A stretch of DNA of 30,070 nucleotides from the NCBI GenBank assembly GCA_041848045.1, contig JBGZHY010000159.1, forward strand, positions 1 through 30,070, written 5' to 3'. Below are positions 14,913 to 22,567 of the stretch, piece by piece. The notes under the pieces were generated by a model. The model was not told the origin of the DNA, did no database searches, and saw only the letters and a list, made by a program, of their open reading frames with translations. The position numbers and the translations under genes were made by a program. Source of the DNA: CAKAHY01 sp041848045 (GTDB lineage: Bacteria; Bacillota; Clostridia; Lachnospirales; Lachnospiraceae). Each line of letters starts with the position of its first letter. The stretch's first letter is position 1.

Positions 14913-16709
14913 TTATGCCAATCCCAGCCTTCTTATGGTTTCTTCTGTCGGGAAAGCATTTTCCCAGCCTCTTACTGCATAATACTGCGGCAAGGTAAGT
15001 TCAATCTGACTTACCTGCCCTTGAGATGGTCCTCCCGGAATCGGCTCCATGGTCAAGCGCTTCGGAAGTCTGTCATCCTCCGGCCTCATTCCCGCCTCCT
15101 TGTTAAACATTCTCTCGATATTATAGATTCTCTCGCCAATCAAAAGCAAATCTTCTGCGCTATGCTCCGTTCCCGTTGCGGCATTGAGTAAACTCGCATA
15201 CTCTGCTGCCCCCAGAGCAAAGGATGAGAACAGGCACAAACCCAGAGAATCTATCACTGCCGTAAGATCCTGAAAAATCTTGCACCACTGTGCTTTACCT
15301 TCTGTTTGGGTTCTGTCCAACTGCTCCGGTGCACCCAGGATTTCCGGCGAAATCAGATAACCTCGCACATGGCAACCGCCTCGGTTACTGGTTGCATAGG
15401 TAATACCGATTCCCTGAATACCTCTGGCATCATACGCAGGCATCTCTTGTTTCTTTACACTCATAGAGATTTCCGGATGTCCGTAATGTTCACATAGGCG
15501 ATAAGACCCTTGAGCCATCAGCTTCGCCAAAGGAATCTTTCCCTCACCCATACGCTTTGTCCAGGCAATGATGGCATCGCCGCTTCCCCATAAAAGAGGA
15601 ACACCCTCACATTCTTCTTCCGTAATATATCCTCTCTGATATAACTCCATCGCCGCCGCAATGGTACACGGTGCGGAAATGGCATCCAGGCCGTATTCGT
15701 TACACCACATGTTGGCTAAATTGATCGCCTTTAAATCATTCAAGCCGCAGTTGCCGCCATATGCCCACAAAGGCTCATACTCCGGTCCTCCCATTACCTT
15801 GCCGTCCACCTCTACCACTCGACCGCAGGCAATCGGACAGCGGTGACAGGCACCGTTGCGTACCAAATATTTATCTTTTAAGCTTTCTCCGGAAATATCA
15901 TCCGCCTCCGGGTAATAGGATTCCTGCCAGTTTCTGGTAGGGAAGGTTCCGGTACTGTTAATGATGTTCACCAGCACCGCTGTTCCAAAAGTCGGTAATC
16001 CCGTGCCGGTAACGCCGTTCTCACGGATTCTCAAGTTGCAGGATTTGCTGACTTCTTTTAACCTGTTGTTATCAAAAGCTTCTATCACTTTTGCCGTGGC
16101 AGTCACCGTAATGGCCTTTAATTTTTTGGATCCCATCACCGCGCCGACGCCTCCCCGGCCCGCTGCCCTATCCTTATCATTCATAATGGCAGCAATCAGA
16201 GAAAGGTTCTCACCTGCCGGTCCGATATTCAGGACATGACAGCCTGCGTGCTTTTCTTTCAGCCTGTCATCCATCTCCTCGCTCAGCATCCCCACATAGT
16301 CCTTTGCCGGTAAAAGCTCTATCTTATCATCCACGATATTGATGTAACTCCACTCCGGAGCCTGACCTTCCACAATCAAGGCATCCCAGCCCGCATACTT
16401 TAACTTTGCACCCCATACACCGCCGGAATTGGAAGATGCAATCATATTATTCAGGGGAGATTTGGTTACAACCATATAACGCCCTGCTGTCGGCGATGCC
16501 GTACCCGTCATAGGTCCGGTAATAAAAATCAGCTTGTTCTCTGCCGAAAGAGGCTCTACTTTTGCCACGCCCTCATCATAGAGGATTTTAGTACCCAGGC
16601 CTCTGCCGCCGATAAACTTTTTTGCCAGCTCCAAATCCAATGCCTCGACCCTTATCTCTCCCGTAGTCAGATTGATTCGAGCCAGTTTCCCATTGTAAGA
16701 TGTCTTCAT
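14913..16709 (-). CDS. Tungsten-dependent aldehyde:ferredoxin oxidoreductase
   Basis: An AOR-family enzyme, 598 residues from the ATG at 16709, which is normal length. It oxidises aldehydes to carboxylates (or the reverse) with ferredoxin, using a bis-pyranopterin tungsten centre and one [4Fe-4S] cluster. Visible are GGRGLGTKIL (34-43), SNSGGVWGAKLKYAG (93-107), RAAGRGGVGAVMGSKKLKAI (181-200), GGPEYE (307-312), and cluster ligands Cys288, Cys291, Cys295 and Cys492 (in DSLGLC). An upstream in-frame start would extend into the structured leader; AGGAGGG seven bases before 16709 settles the start. No ferredoxin-like electron-transfer subunit is adjacent. Its substrate cannot be told from sequence. 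It is the first gene of the operon and its evident purpose. Confidence 0.96.
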   Translation of the reverse strand: MKTSYNGKLARINLTTGEIRVEALDLELAKKFIGGRGLGTKILYDEGVAKVEPLSAENKLIFITGPMTGTASPTAGRYMVVTKSPLNNMIASSNSGGVWGAKLKYAGWDALIVEGQAPEWSYINIVDDKIELLPAKDYVGMLSEEMDDRLKEKHAGCHVLNIGPAGENLSLIAAIMNDKDRAAGRGGVGAVMGSKKLKAITVTATAKVIEAFDNNRLKEVSKSCNLRIRENGVTGTGLPTFGTAVLVNIINSTGTFPTRNWQESYYPEADDISGESLKDKYLVRNGACHRCPIACGRVVEVDGKVMGGPEYEPLWAYGGNCGLNDLKAINLANMWCNEYGLDAISAPCTIAAAMELYQRGYITEEECEGVPLLWGSGDAIIAWTKRMGEGKIPLAKLMAQGSYRLCEHYGHPEISMSVKKQEMPAYDARGIQGIGITYATSNRGGCHVRGYLISPEILGAPEQLDRTQTEGKAQWCKIFQDLTAVIDSLGLCLFSSFALGAAEYASLLNAATGTEHSAEDLLLIGERIYNIERMFNKEAGMRPEDDRLPKRLTMEPIPGGPSQGQVSQIELTLPQYYAVRGWENAFPTEETIRRLGLA

Positions 16710-16740
16710 AGAAATTCCCTCCTCACAAAAATATAAACCG

Positions 16741-16830
16741 GTTGTCGAATCCTTTCCAAACACGGGAGGCATTGATTAAAGCGGTCAATACCCAACGGTC
16801 AAGTCCCCTCCGGACAAGACTCGGATTCTA
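16741..16830 (-). ncRNA. Structured leader RNA, candidate Moco/Tuco riboswitch
   Basis: In the leader of the tungsten AOR operon, read on the minus strand: GAATCC (16828-16823) pairs with GGATTC (16752-16747) as a closing stem. Inside are a GTCC-GGAGG-GGAC hairpin and an 8-bp stem GGTATTGA/TCAATGCC (16792-16785 with 16775-16768, one G-U). A GCCTCCC...GGAAAGG segment (16770-16751) follows, resembling the conserved part of the Moco RNA motif as I remember it. The CCTCC could also pair with the AOR ribosome-binding site (16717-16723), suggesting translational control. The structure and context are seen; the family assignment is from memory and needs a covariance-model search. Confidence 0.6.
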
Positions 16831-16835
16831 TCCAC

Positions 16836-16864
16836 AGATTACCATATTTCACAATTTTTTTCAA
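16836..16864 (-). promoter_or_regulatory. Promoter of the AOR/tungsten operon
   Basis: A TTGAAA -35 box (16864-16859), 17-base spacer, and TAATCT -10 box (16841-16836) preceded by TGG as an extended -10. Transcription would begin near 16829, exactly at the 5' strand of the leader's closing stem. The wider spacer 16773-16950 holds only this promoter and the leader. Confidence 0.6.
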
Positions 16865-16950
16865 GATTTGTTCATTTGTTGTCAAAATACTCTTTTTGTA
16901 GCAAAAAATTTCATACTATATTCCTAGGGTTTTGCAAGAAATGTCCAGCC

Positions 16951-18762
16951 CTACTCCCGCATATTCAAAACCGATATAAAATCATATACAATGGTTTCCC
17001 GCTTGGAGCCGGCAGCAAAGGATTTCCAGTCGCTGTTTAAGCAGTCATGGATTTTTTCCTTCTCATTCTTCACCGCCCCGTAGCGGAAATTTTTCAAATA
17101 GTAGAAATTGCACCAGCGCCTGTGCTCCAAGGCCGCCATATAGCACATCACCGGGTGAGCCTCGATAATGTCCGCCATTTCTGCAGCGCTCCTGGCAGAA
17201 ATTTTCTTTTCCCATGCGGCAATCAGGGCCTTCCTGTCCTTCTCTATCAAACCTTTATCCGCAAATTTCCGCAGCAAAAGAGCCTTCATCTCTTCATGGG
17301 CTGCCTGGGACATACAGGATTCTTTTTTCAACAGATTCAGATCTTCCCATTGCCTCTTTATGCTTCTTATATCCGGCTCTCCGGACATAATCCTTGTGCA
17401 CAAGCCGTTGTAGCGGAAATTGAAGTTCATGGCTCTCTGCTTCGGAACATCCTCCAGCACATAGGCACTGTTTAACACCTCCTCCCGAATACCGAAAGGA
17501 AGAATATGGCTGTAAAACTCCTGCAAAGCCTCTTCAAAGCCTTGGAACGCCGCCCTTGATTCCGTTCGCAAAGCGGCGATTTTCCCCGACAACATTCCTT
17601 TCAGTCTGTCCATCATGATGATATTGGCGGAAGTATCCTCCAGGGCAAATAAAACCACATCTATCCTTTGCCTCTGTTCTATCTCCTGCAGCTTTCCATA
17701 GAAATCTCTGCCGAAAACATCTGCCTGCAGCTCCTGTATTTCGCAAGCTTCCTCCAAATACAGATATTGCCCCCGCAGTTTTTCCATAGCCTCCCGTAGA
17801 TTTCCGTCCACCAGGGTATAGCGATTGCGATGCAAGGGATTGGACACCAGAGAATTTATGCTTTCCAGCAAAAAGGCCTGTCCGAAGCCGTCAAAACCCA
17901 GTATCAATATATGCAGGGAGCCAAGCTCCGCACAAAGGGCGGAGAAATCCATCTCTGCCGAAATATTTTTTGCCGCGAGCAGGCTATCCGACTCGCTTAA
18001 GCGTCTGCACAGCTGTCTTGCCGCCGCAAGGTCCGGATTGAAAAAACGAAGGTCCAGGCTTTGCAACCTGTCCATACTGCCCTCCATGACGCTGCAAAGG
18101 GCTGTGGAAGAAGTCCGCAGCACCGCAGAGGTCTGCCGATTTTTCGGCAGATAGCTTTGTATGGCTCCGGCGTTAATGACATTGCGCAAGTCCTCCTCAA
18201 AAAAAATCAGGTGGGAAAGGCGCTCCGGACGCAGCTTTTTCAGCTTATTCCTCCGAATTTTCTCCGTATCTCCCTCCAAATCCAGATCCATATAGCGGAT
18301 TCCCTTGGCAAGCAGCAGATCCTTTTCAAAAACGCCGGGGCCCCTGCCCAGCATCAAACCGGAGGCCGACTTTTCCTGTATAAGAGTTGACAGAAGCTGC
18401 AGAGCCTCTTCTCCGTTTCCGAACAACACAATTTTGGGTGCGCCGATTTCCTTCAATGTATACAGCAGCTTATTCAGCATGTTGCCGAAGGCGCTCAATA
18501 TGGAAAGCACGGTTCCCATGGGCGCCATCCATTTGGCAATCTCATAAAAATACGAATAATTTTCCGTCAACCCCACCGTCGGTGAGAAGAAGTAAAGCTT
18601 AATGGTGCTAAAAAGCACCGTCAGGAACAGACGGTAGCCTTTTACCTCTTCGACATAATACAAATAAGAGCCGATGGCACCGCATATTCCTCCTGTAAGC
18701 AGCAAAAAGTACATCAGTTTATTTTTATAATATTCTATAAATTCCGAAATCTTAGCGGGCAT
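16951..18762 (-). CDS. Membrane protein with two TrkA-N/RCK-like Rossmann domains and a C-terminal RyR-like domain
   Basis: A 603-residue protein not matched to a named gene. The N-terminus has two or three hydrophobic segments (about residues 16-37, 43-60 and 78-97). Then comes a Rossmann-like domain starting KIVLFGNGEEA (110-120) and a second starting HILILGFDGFGQA (284-296), an organisation like the RCK/TrkA-N nucleotide-sensing parts of K+ transport systems. The last 70 residues (about 536-603) contain ALEHRRWCNFYYLKNFRYG, then IHDCLNSDW, matching the pattern of ryanodine-receptor (RyR) repeat domains, which in bacteria co-occur with TIR and other nucleotide-signalling proteins. AGGAGG four bases before the ATG contains the stop of the TIR gene, so the two are tightly coupled. 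It is likely a membrane effector or channel gated by a nucleotide signal; that is inference. Confidence 0.72.
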   Translation of the reverse strand: MPAKISEFIEYYKNKLMYFLLLTGGICGAIGSYLYYVEEVKGYRLFLTVLFSTIKLYFFSPTVGLTENYSYFYEIAKWMAPMGTVLSILSAFGNMLNKLLYTLKEIGAPKIVLFGNGEEALQLLSTLIQEKSASGLMLGRGPGVFEKDLLLAKGIRYMDLDLEGDTEKIRRNKLKKLRPERLSHLIFFEEDLRNVINAGAIQSYLPKNRQTSAVLRTSSTALCSVMEGSMDRLQSLDLRFFNPDLAAARQLCRRLSESDSLLAAKNISAEMDFSALCAELGSLHILILGFDGFGQAFLLESINSLVSNPLHRNRYTLVDGNLREAMEKLRGQYLYLEEACEIQELQADVFGRDFYGKLQEIEQRQRIDVVLFALEDTSANIIMMDRLKGMLSGKIAALRTESRAAFQGFEEALQEFYSHILPFGIREEVLNSAYVLEDVPKQRAMNFNFRYNGLCTRIMSGEPDIRSIKRQWEDLNLLKKESCMSQAAHEEMKALLLRKFADKGLIEKDRKALIAAWEKKISARSAAEMADIIEAHPVMCYMAALEHRRWCNFYYLKNFRYGAVKNEKEKIHDCLNSDWKSFAAGSKRETIVYDFISVLNMRE

Positions 18763-18770
18763 ACAACCTC

Positions 18771-21671
18771 CTATTGGGACTTACCGATTTTTTCCAATTC
18801 TTCCTCGCTCAGGCGTCTGCCTCCCAGGGCATCCTCCGCAAGCTTTTCCAGCTCCTCCGGCGTATATATCATTTGTATCACGGAAAAACCTTCGCCGGCA
18901 TCATACACAATGGCGGCACCCTCCGTAAAATATGCTCTGCCGAATACCGTGGAGGTGTAGCCGTATTCCTGTACATAGACGCCGGTTTCCACATCCGTCA
19001 GCACGGTATTGCCCTTTGCAATATTGGTCAGCAGATATTTTTTATCCGGCGAAATGGAATTTGTATTCAGCGACTCGCTGACGCTTCCCTGCCGCAGATT
19101 ATTAGTCGGAATAATCCGCAGTTCCTCTCCTTCGGTATAATGGAAAATATCATCCTCATATAAGCCGATGGCTTTTATCTTCCGGCTCTCCCGGTAAACG
19201 CTGTATATCTCGCCGGATATATCCTCCAAAAAGCTGCCGTCCGCCTGTATCACACGGCTTTTCTTGTCAATGGTGTTTAAGGCCAGCAAATCATCCCCCT
19301 CGCTCAGCACAATGGACTTGATTTCCTTGCCGAGGCTTTCATAGTTTTGCAGCTTCTCCCCTGACTCTGCGCCGTATTTTTCCAGGGAACCGTCGGAAAA
19401 TGCCGCATAAATGCTCGTATCATCCTCGGAAAATGCCAGATCCGTTGTCATGCGTACAGAAGCGTCCCCCGAAATCGGAATACTTGCCAATATGGTTTTT
19501 GTATCCACATCCACCAGCTCCACCCGCCTAAGCCCGAAATCGCTGAGCGCTATGGTTCTGCCGTCGGAGCTTAGGGCAAATACATTCAAGTCCACCATAA
19601 AATCCTGGGGAATCTTCAGTTTTGCCGTATTTTTCTTCTCTCTGCTGTCATACACATAAAGATGCTCCCCGTCTTCCAGCAGGATATATCGGTAATTTCT
19701 GCTTTGTGCCAGAAGGTTTCCCGTTATTTTTTCACTCTGCGCATTCCCTTTTACATCCATAATCAGGATACTGCCCTCGGCAGCGGAATTAAACAGGTAC
19801 TCACCTTTCGGATCAAACTGCAGCTTTGCGGAAGGACTGTCCTGCACATCCTCAATCTGTCTGCCCAAGGCATTGGATGCATAAAAATCAATATTATCCC
19901 ATATATACACCTTATCGTCCGACCAGACGGACACCACCGTGCCGTCATTTTCGTTTATCATAAACTGATACAATATGGCGTTTCTTCCCTCCAGATACCC
20001 CGTTACCTCCATACTGTCCAGATTAAACAGCTGTATGTCGCTTGTACCGGAGCCTGCGATATACAAATAATTCTTATACAGGCGAATACCGCTTGCATAA
20101 GTGCTGAGGGCGATTTCGGAAATCTCGCCGCTCTCCCTGTCATAGCGGTACAGGGTATTTTCCGAACATCTGTACAAGTATCTGCCGTCATCGGAATAGG
20201 CAAGATTTCTCCAAATCGACTGTTTCCCCTCGACACCCGAAAAAATCTCCTTTGCCTCCCCCGTCTGCAAGTCCACCTCCGTTACGGAGGTGTCATACAA
20301 GGCATAGGAAAGGTATCTGCCGTCCTTTGCCGTAACAGAATATGCCACATCGTTGCCTTCCTCCGTTTCATCGGAATATATTTTTTCTTTACTTTCCACA
20401 TTCCAGATGTCGATGCATCTGAAGGTCTGGGTATTGGCCAGACCGATCAAAAACCTTCCGTCCTTCGTCACCAGCAGTTCCGTATAATAAAGCTTTCCCA
20501 TATCGGCAAATTCCGTATAGGAGCCGCTTGCAATATCCCACAGCAAAAGCTTTCCGCTTACGGTGCTGCTGACAACTACACTGCCGTCCTGGCTTGCGGC
20601 AAGGGACATAATCGTTTCCGGAGGCTCTATGCTCTTTTCCATAAGGGCATTCTCCACATTCCATATTTCTATACGATTGCCCTCACCGAGGGTAAGCAGC
20701 TCTTCCCCGTCCCGAATCAAGGTAAAAAACGGGCTTTCCCTGCCGATGTTAATCTTGGTAATTCCCGCATAAGGCCTGCGCAGAAGCCCTCTGTTCAAAA
20801 TGGAATAATTCAGGGCATTGATATAACTTATTTCCTCCATATTCGCCGTGGTATAGTCCATCGCCTCTTCGGCAATCAAAAGGGCATACAGGCGATCCCC
20901 CTTTTCAATGGCACTGTCCGCATAGTTTAATATCATCAGTGCCGTCTGCTGCTTTGCTCTTCGCTCCGATTCCGCCGCACGTATATACATACGGAACAGC
21001 AAAAGGGCAAATACCGACAAAAATGCCAGTATCACGCCGCTGCCGGCAAGCAGCAGCTTCAAGCGGCGTTCCCTTCTTCTCTGCCGCAAATCACCGTAGC
21101 TTAAGCCGAAGATGCCCGCCATAATCCTGTAAATCTCGGTTTCCCGCAGCAGCTTTAAGGATTCCTTTTTATATTTTTCCCTTTCACGGTCGGAAATGGC
21201 GTCATAACCTGCAAAATCCGCCGCTTTGACCGCTGCCGGTCTGATATCGGCGGCCAGAAGCTCTCGGGTTTCTTCTCCCTCCGTCCCGGACTTGCGTAAA
21301 TTTTTCAATATTTCCGGAAAAGAATCCTCCGGTTCCCCTTCCAAAAGCAAAATGAGTATTTTATCCTCCCCATGGAGGCTCTTAAACAGTTCGATCTCCT
21401 TCATACACCAAGGAGAAAACCTGGTGCGCCCGGAGCATACCGAAATCAGATATCGGGACTGTTTTAATGCCTGTACGATGGATTCGGACAAATCCCCCGT
21501 AGTCAGCTCCTCCCGGTCAATAAAGGAACGCCCAATCCATCCCTCGGAAAAAGATGCCTTAGGCACCTTGAACGTTTCCAGCATTCTGTGCAATGCCGCC
21601 GCAATATCCGCATCCGGTTTGATATGCCTGTAACTGATAAATACGTCATATTTGTAAGTATCTTTCTCCAT
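18771..21671 (-). CDS. TIR domain - transmembrane - beta-propeller (WD40-like) protein
   Basis: A 966-residue protein. Residues 5 to about 140 are a TIR domain: YDVFISYRH (8-16), the BB-loop-like FIDREELTTGD (50-60) and SPWCMKEIELF (86-96). Glu92 sits where the catalytic Glu of TIR NADases (as in SARM1) lies. A basic stretch RQRRRERRLK (196-205) precedes a single hydrophobic segment (about 204-227), predicting TIR inside and the rest outside. A helical AESERRAKQQTA...GDRLYALLIAEEAM linker follows, then about 650 residues of WD40/propeller-like repeats (DGSVVVSSTVSGKLLLWD and many similar). There is no NTPase domain. It is likely a receptor whose propeller senses a ligand and whose TIR cleaves NAD or signals to the RyR protein encoded eight bases downstream. 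The ribosome-binding site is AGGGG before the ATG. Confidence 0.85.
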   Translation of the reverse strand: MEKDTYKYDVFISYRHIKPDADIAAALHRMLETFKVPKASFSEGWIGRSFIDREELTTGDLSESIVQALKQSRYLISVCSGRTRFSPWCMKEIELFKSLHGEDKILILLLEGEPEDSFPEILKNLRKSGTEGEETRELLAADIRPAAVKAADFAGYDAISDREREKYKKESLKLLRETEIYRIMAGIFGLSYGDLRQRRRERRLKLLLAGSGVILAFLSVFALLLFRMYIRAAESERRAKQQTALMILNYADSAIEKGDRLYALLIAEEAMDYTTANMEEISYINALNYSILNRGLLRRPYAGITKINIGRESPFFTLIRDGEELLTLGEGNRIEIWNVENALMEKSIEPPETIMSLAASQDGSVVVSSTVSGKLLLWDIASGSYTEFADMGKLYYTELLVTKDGRFLIGLANTQTFRCIDIWNVESKEKIYSDETEEGNDVAYSVTAKDGRYLSYALYDTSVTEVDLQTGEAKEIFSGVEGKQSIWRNLAYSDDGRYLYRCSENTLYRYDRESGEISEIALSTYASGIRLYKNYLYIAGSGTSDIQLFNLDSMEVTGYLEGRNAILYQFMINENDGTVVSVWSDDKVYIWDNIDFYASNALGRQIEDVQDSPSAKLQFDPKGEYLFNSAAEGSILIMDVKGNAQSEKITGNLLAQSRNYRYILLEDGEHLYVYDSREKKNTAKLKIPQDFMVDLNVFALSSDGRTIALSDFGLRRVELVDVDTKTILASIPISGDASVRMTTDLAFSEDDTSIYAAFSDGSLEKYGAESGEKLQNYESLGKEIKSIVLSEGDDLLALNTIDKKSRVIQADGSFLEDISGEIYSVYRESRKIKAIGLYEDDIFHYTEGEELRIIPTNNLRQGSVSESLNTNSISPDKKYLLTNIAKGNTVLTDVETGVYVQEYGYTSTVFGRAYFTEGAAIVYDAGEGFSVIQMIYTPEELEKLAEDALGGRRLSEEELEKIGKSQ

Positions 21672-21718
21672 ATCCGTATCCCCTGTTCTGCAATAAGCTC
21701 TCGCCTGCCCTGTAAGCT

Positions 21719-21988
21719 TTATTTGTCCCAGACAAAAAGTGCCAGTCTTTCATTCTCCTCTTCCGCCTCCGCAAAAACCCCTATCAGCTTCCGAATAAAA
21801 CGTTCGATATCCTTTCCCGGCTTATAGCGTATAACAATACAGCTGTACTCTCTGATATCCGTCAGCACATCAAAAAGGGCATCCAGGTTTTTTCCGTAGT
21901 AGGCGGGAAAATCCATCATTCCGGCTATATAGTCGTGTATGGCGTCCACCTCCTGATACTCTCTTAAATCCAGCATATATTTTTTCAA
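21719..21988 (-). CDS. Barstar-family ribonuclease inhibitor
   Basis: An 89-residue barstar homologue that neutralises barnase in the cytoplasm. The core FPAYYGKNLDALFDVLTD (27-44) corresponds to the helix-2 inhibitory face of barstar (Tyr29, Asn33, Asp35 and Asp39 equivalents), with Phe in place of Trp38. An acidic EAEEEN near residue 75 corresponds to Glu76. The start is TTG at 21988, overlapping the barnase TGA as TTGA, with GGGAGG seven bases upstream. An ATG four codons in is an alternative. It pairs with the RNase encoded immediately before it and is 47 bases upstream of the TIR gene with no promoter evident. Confidence 0.93.
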   Translation of the reverse strand: MKKYMLDLREYQEVDAIHDYIAGMMDFPAYYGKNLDALFDVLTDIREYSCIVIRYKPGKDIERFIRKLIGVFAEAEEENERLALFVWDK

Positions 21989-22515
21989 GGTTTTTCCTCC
22001 CCATATAAAAGTTCAAAACTCTTGTAGTGGTCTTCCGTATAGAAAATAAGACCGTCATCGGAATACACCAGACGCTTGGCATTGCGAAAGCCTCCCGTAT
22101 AATCTATATCACACTCATAATACTGTCTGCCTTCCGCCTCCGGCAGCAGACCCTCACGGTTTCCGAAACGGCTGCCGCCGATGCTCATGCCCGGCAAAAC
22201 CTCGTCAAGATTGCCCGCCTGGGCATTCCAACCCTGTTTTTCCGCCTCTTTTTTGCTGATATAATTGGAAGGCAGCTCTCCGTAGGTATGAATATATAAA
22301 GCCACCTCCTCTTTGGAGGTATAATGCCCCTCCTTTTCTATCGAAAACGCCTTGCTCTCACTGCTTTGTGCAGCGACCGTGGCAGCAGCCGTTAAAGAAG
22401 CTGCCGCATCACCTGTCCGGACACAGGCACCCAAAAGCCCTGCCAGAAACACAAAAAGCAGAAAGCAGGGCAGAATTTTTTGCCATAGCTTCCCTGTCTT
22501 ATTTCCTCTTTCCAT
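21985..22515 (-). CDS. Barnase-family ribonuclease with lipoprotein signal
   Basis: A 176-residue guanyl-specific-type RNase. An N-terminal signal ends in a lipobox LGAC (Cys31), then a Ser/Ala-rich tether, then a complete barnase domain (about 60-172). LPSNYISKKEA (81-91) contains the Lys27 equivalent (Lys88). SIGGSRFGNREG is at 111-122. Glu134 (ECDIDYT) is the general base, Arg144 and Arg148 (GFRNAKRLVY) bind phosphate, and His163 (EDHY) is the general acid. All catalytic positions are present, so it should be active. Lipid anchoring is unusual, as classical barnase is freely secreted. Barstar is encoded with a 4-base overlap. GGGAGGAG lies before the ATG. It could be the first gene of a barnase-barstar-TIR-RyR operon. 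Confidence 0.93.
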   Translation of the reverse strand: MERGNKTGKLWQKILPCFLLFVFLAGLLGACVRTGDAAASLTAAATVAAQSSESKAFSIEKEGHYTSKEEVALYIHTYGELPSNYISKKEAEKQGWNAQAGNLDEVLPGMSIGGSRFGNREGLLPEAEGRQYYECDIDYTGGFRNAKRLVYSDDGLIFYTEDHYKSFELLYGEEKP

Positions 22516-22567
22516 CGTTCTCCTCCCTTAGTTCCTCATCGTAAAATTTCTTATCGCAAATTCCGGT

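Noticed and set aside
16861..16885. TTGACA (16885-16880, minus strand) as the -35 of the AOR promoter
   Set aside because: The hexamer is perfect, but the bases 16-18 downstream are GAAAAA-like with no -10 box; the TTGAAA/TAATCT pair fits better.
19662..20930. Long 422-residue open frame on the plus strand
   Set aside because: It lies entirely antisense to the TIR-propeller gene, has no ribosome-binding site or recognisable domain, and its composition is what the reverse complement of that gene would give.
16951..21671. Identification as a standard Thoeris system
   Set aside because: No SLOG/SIR2 ThsA protein is encoded; the partner has TrkA-N-like and RyR-like domains and the TIR protein is a large membrane propeller protein.
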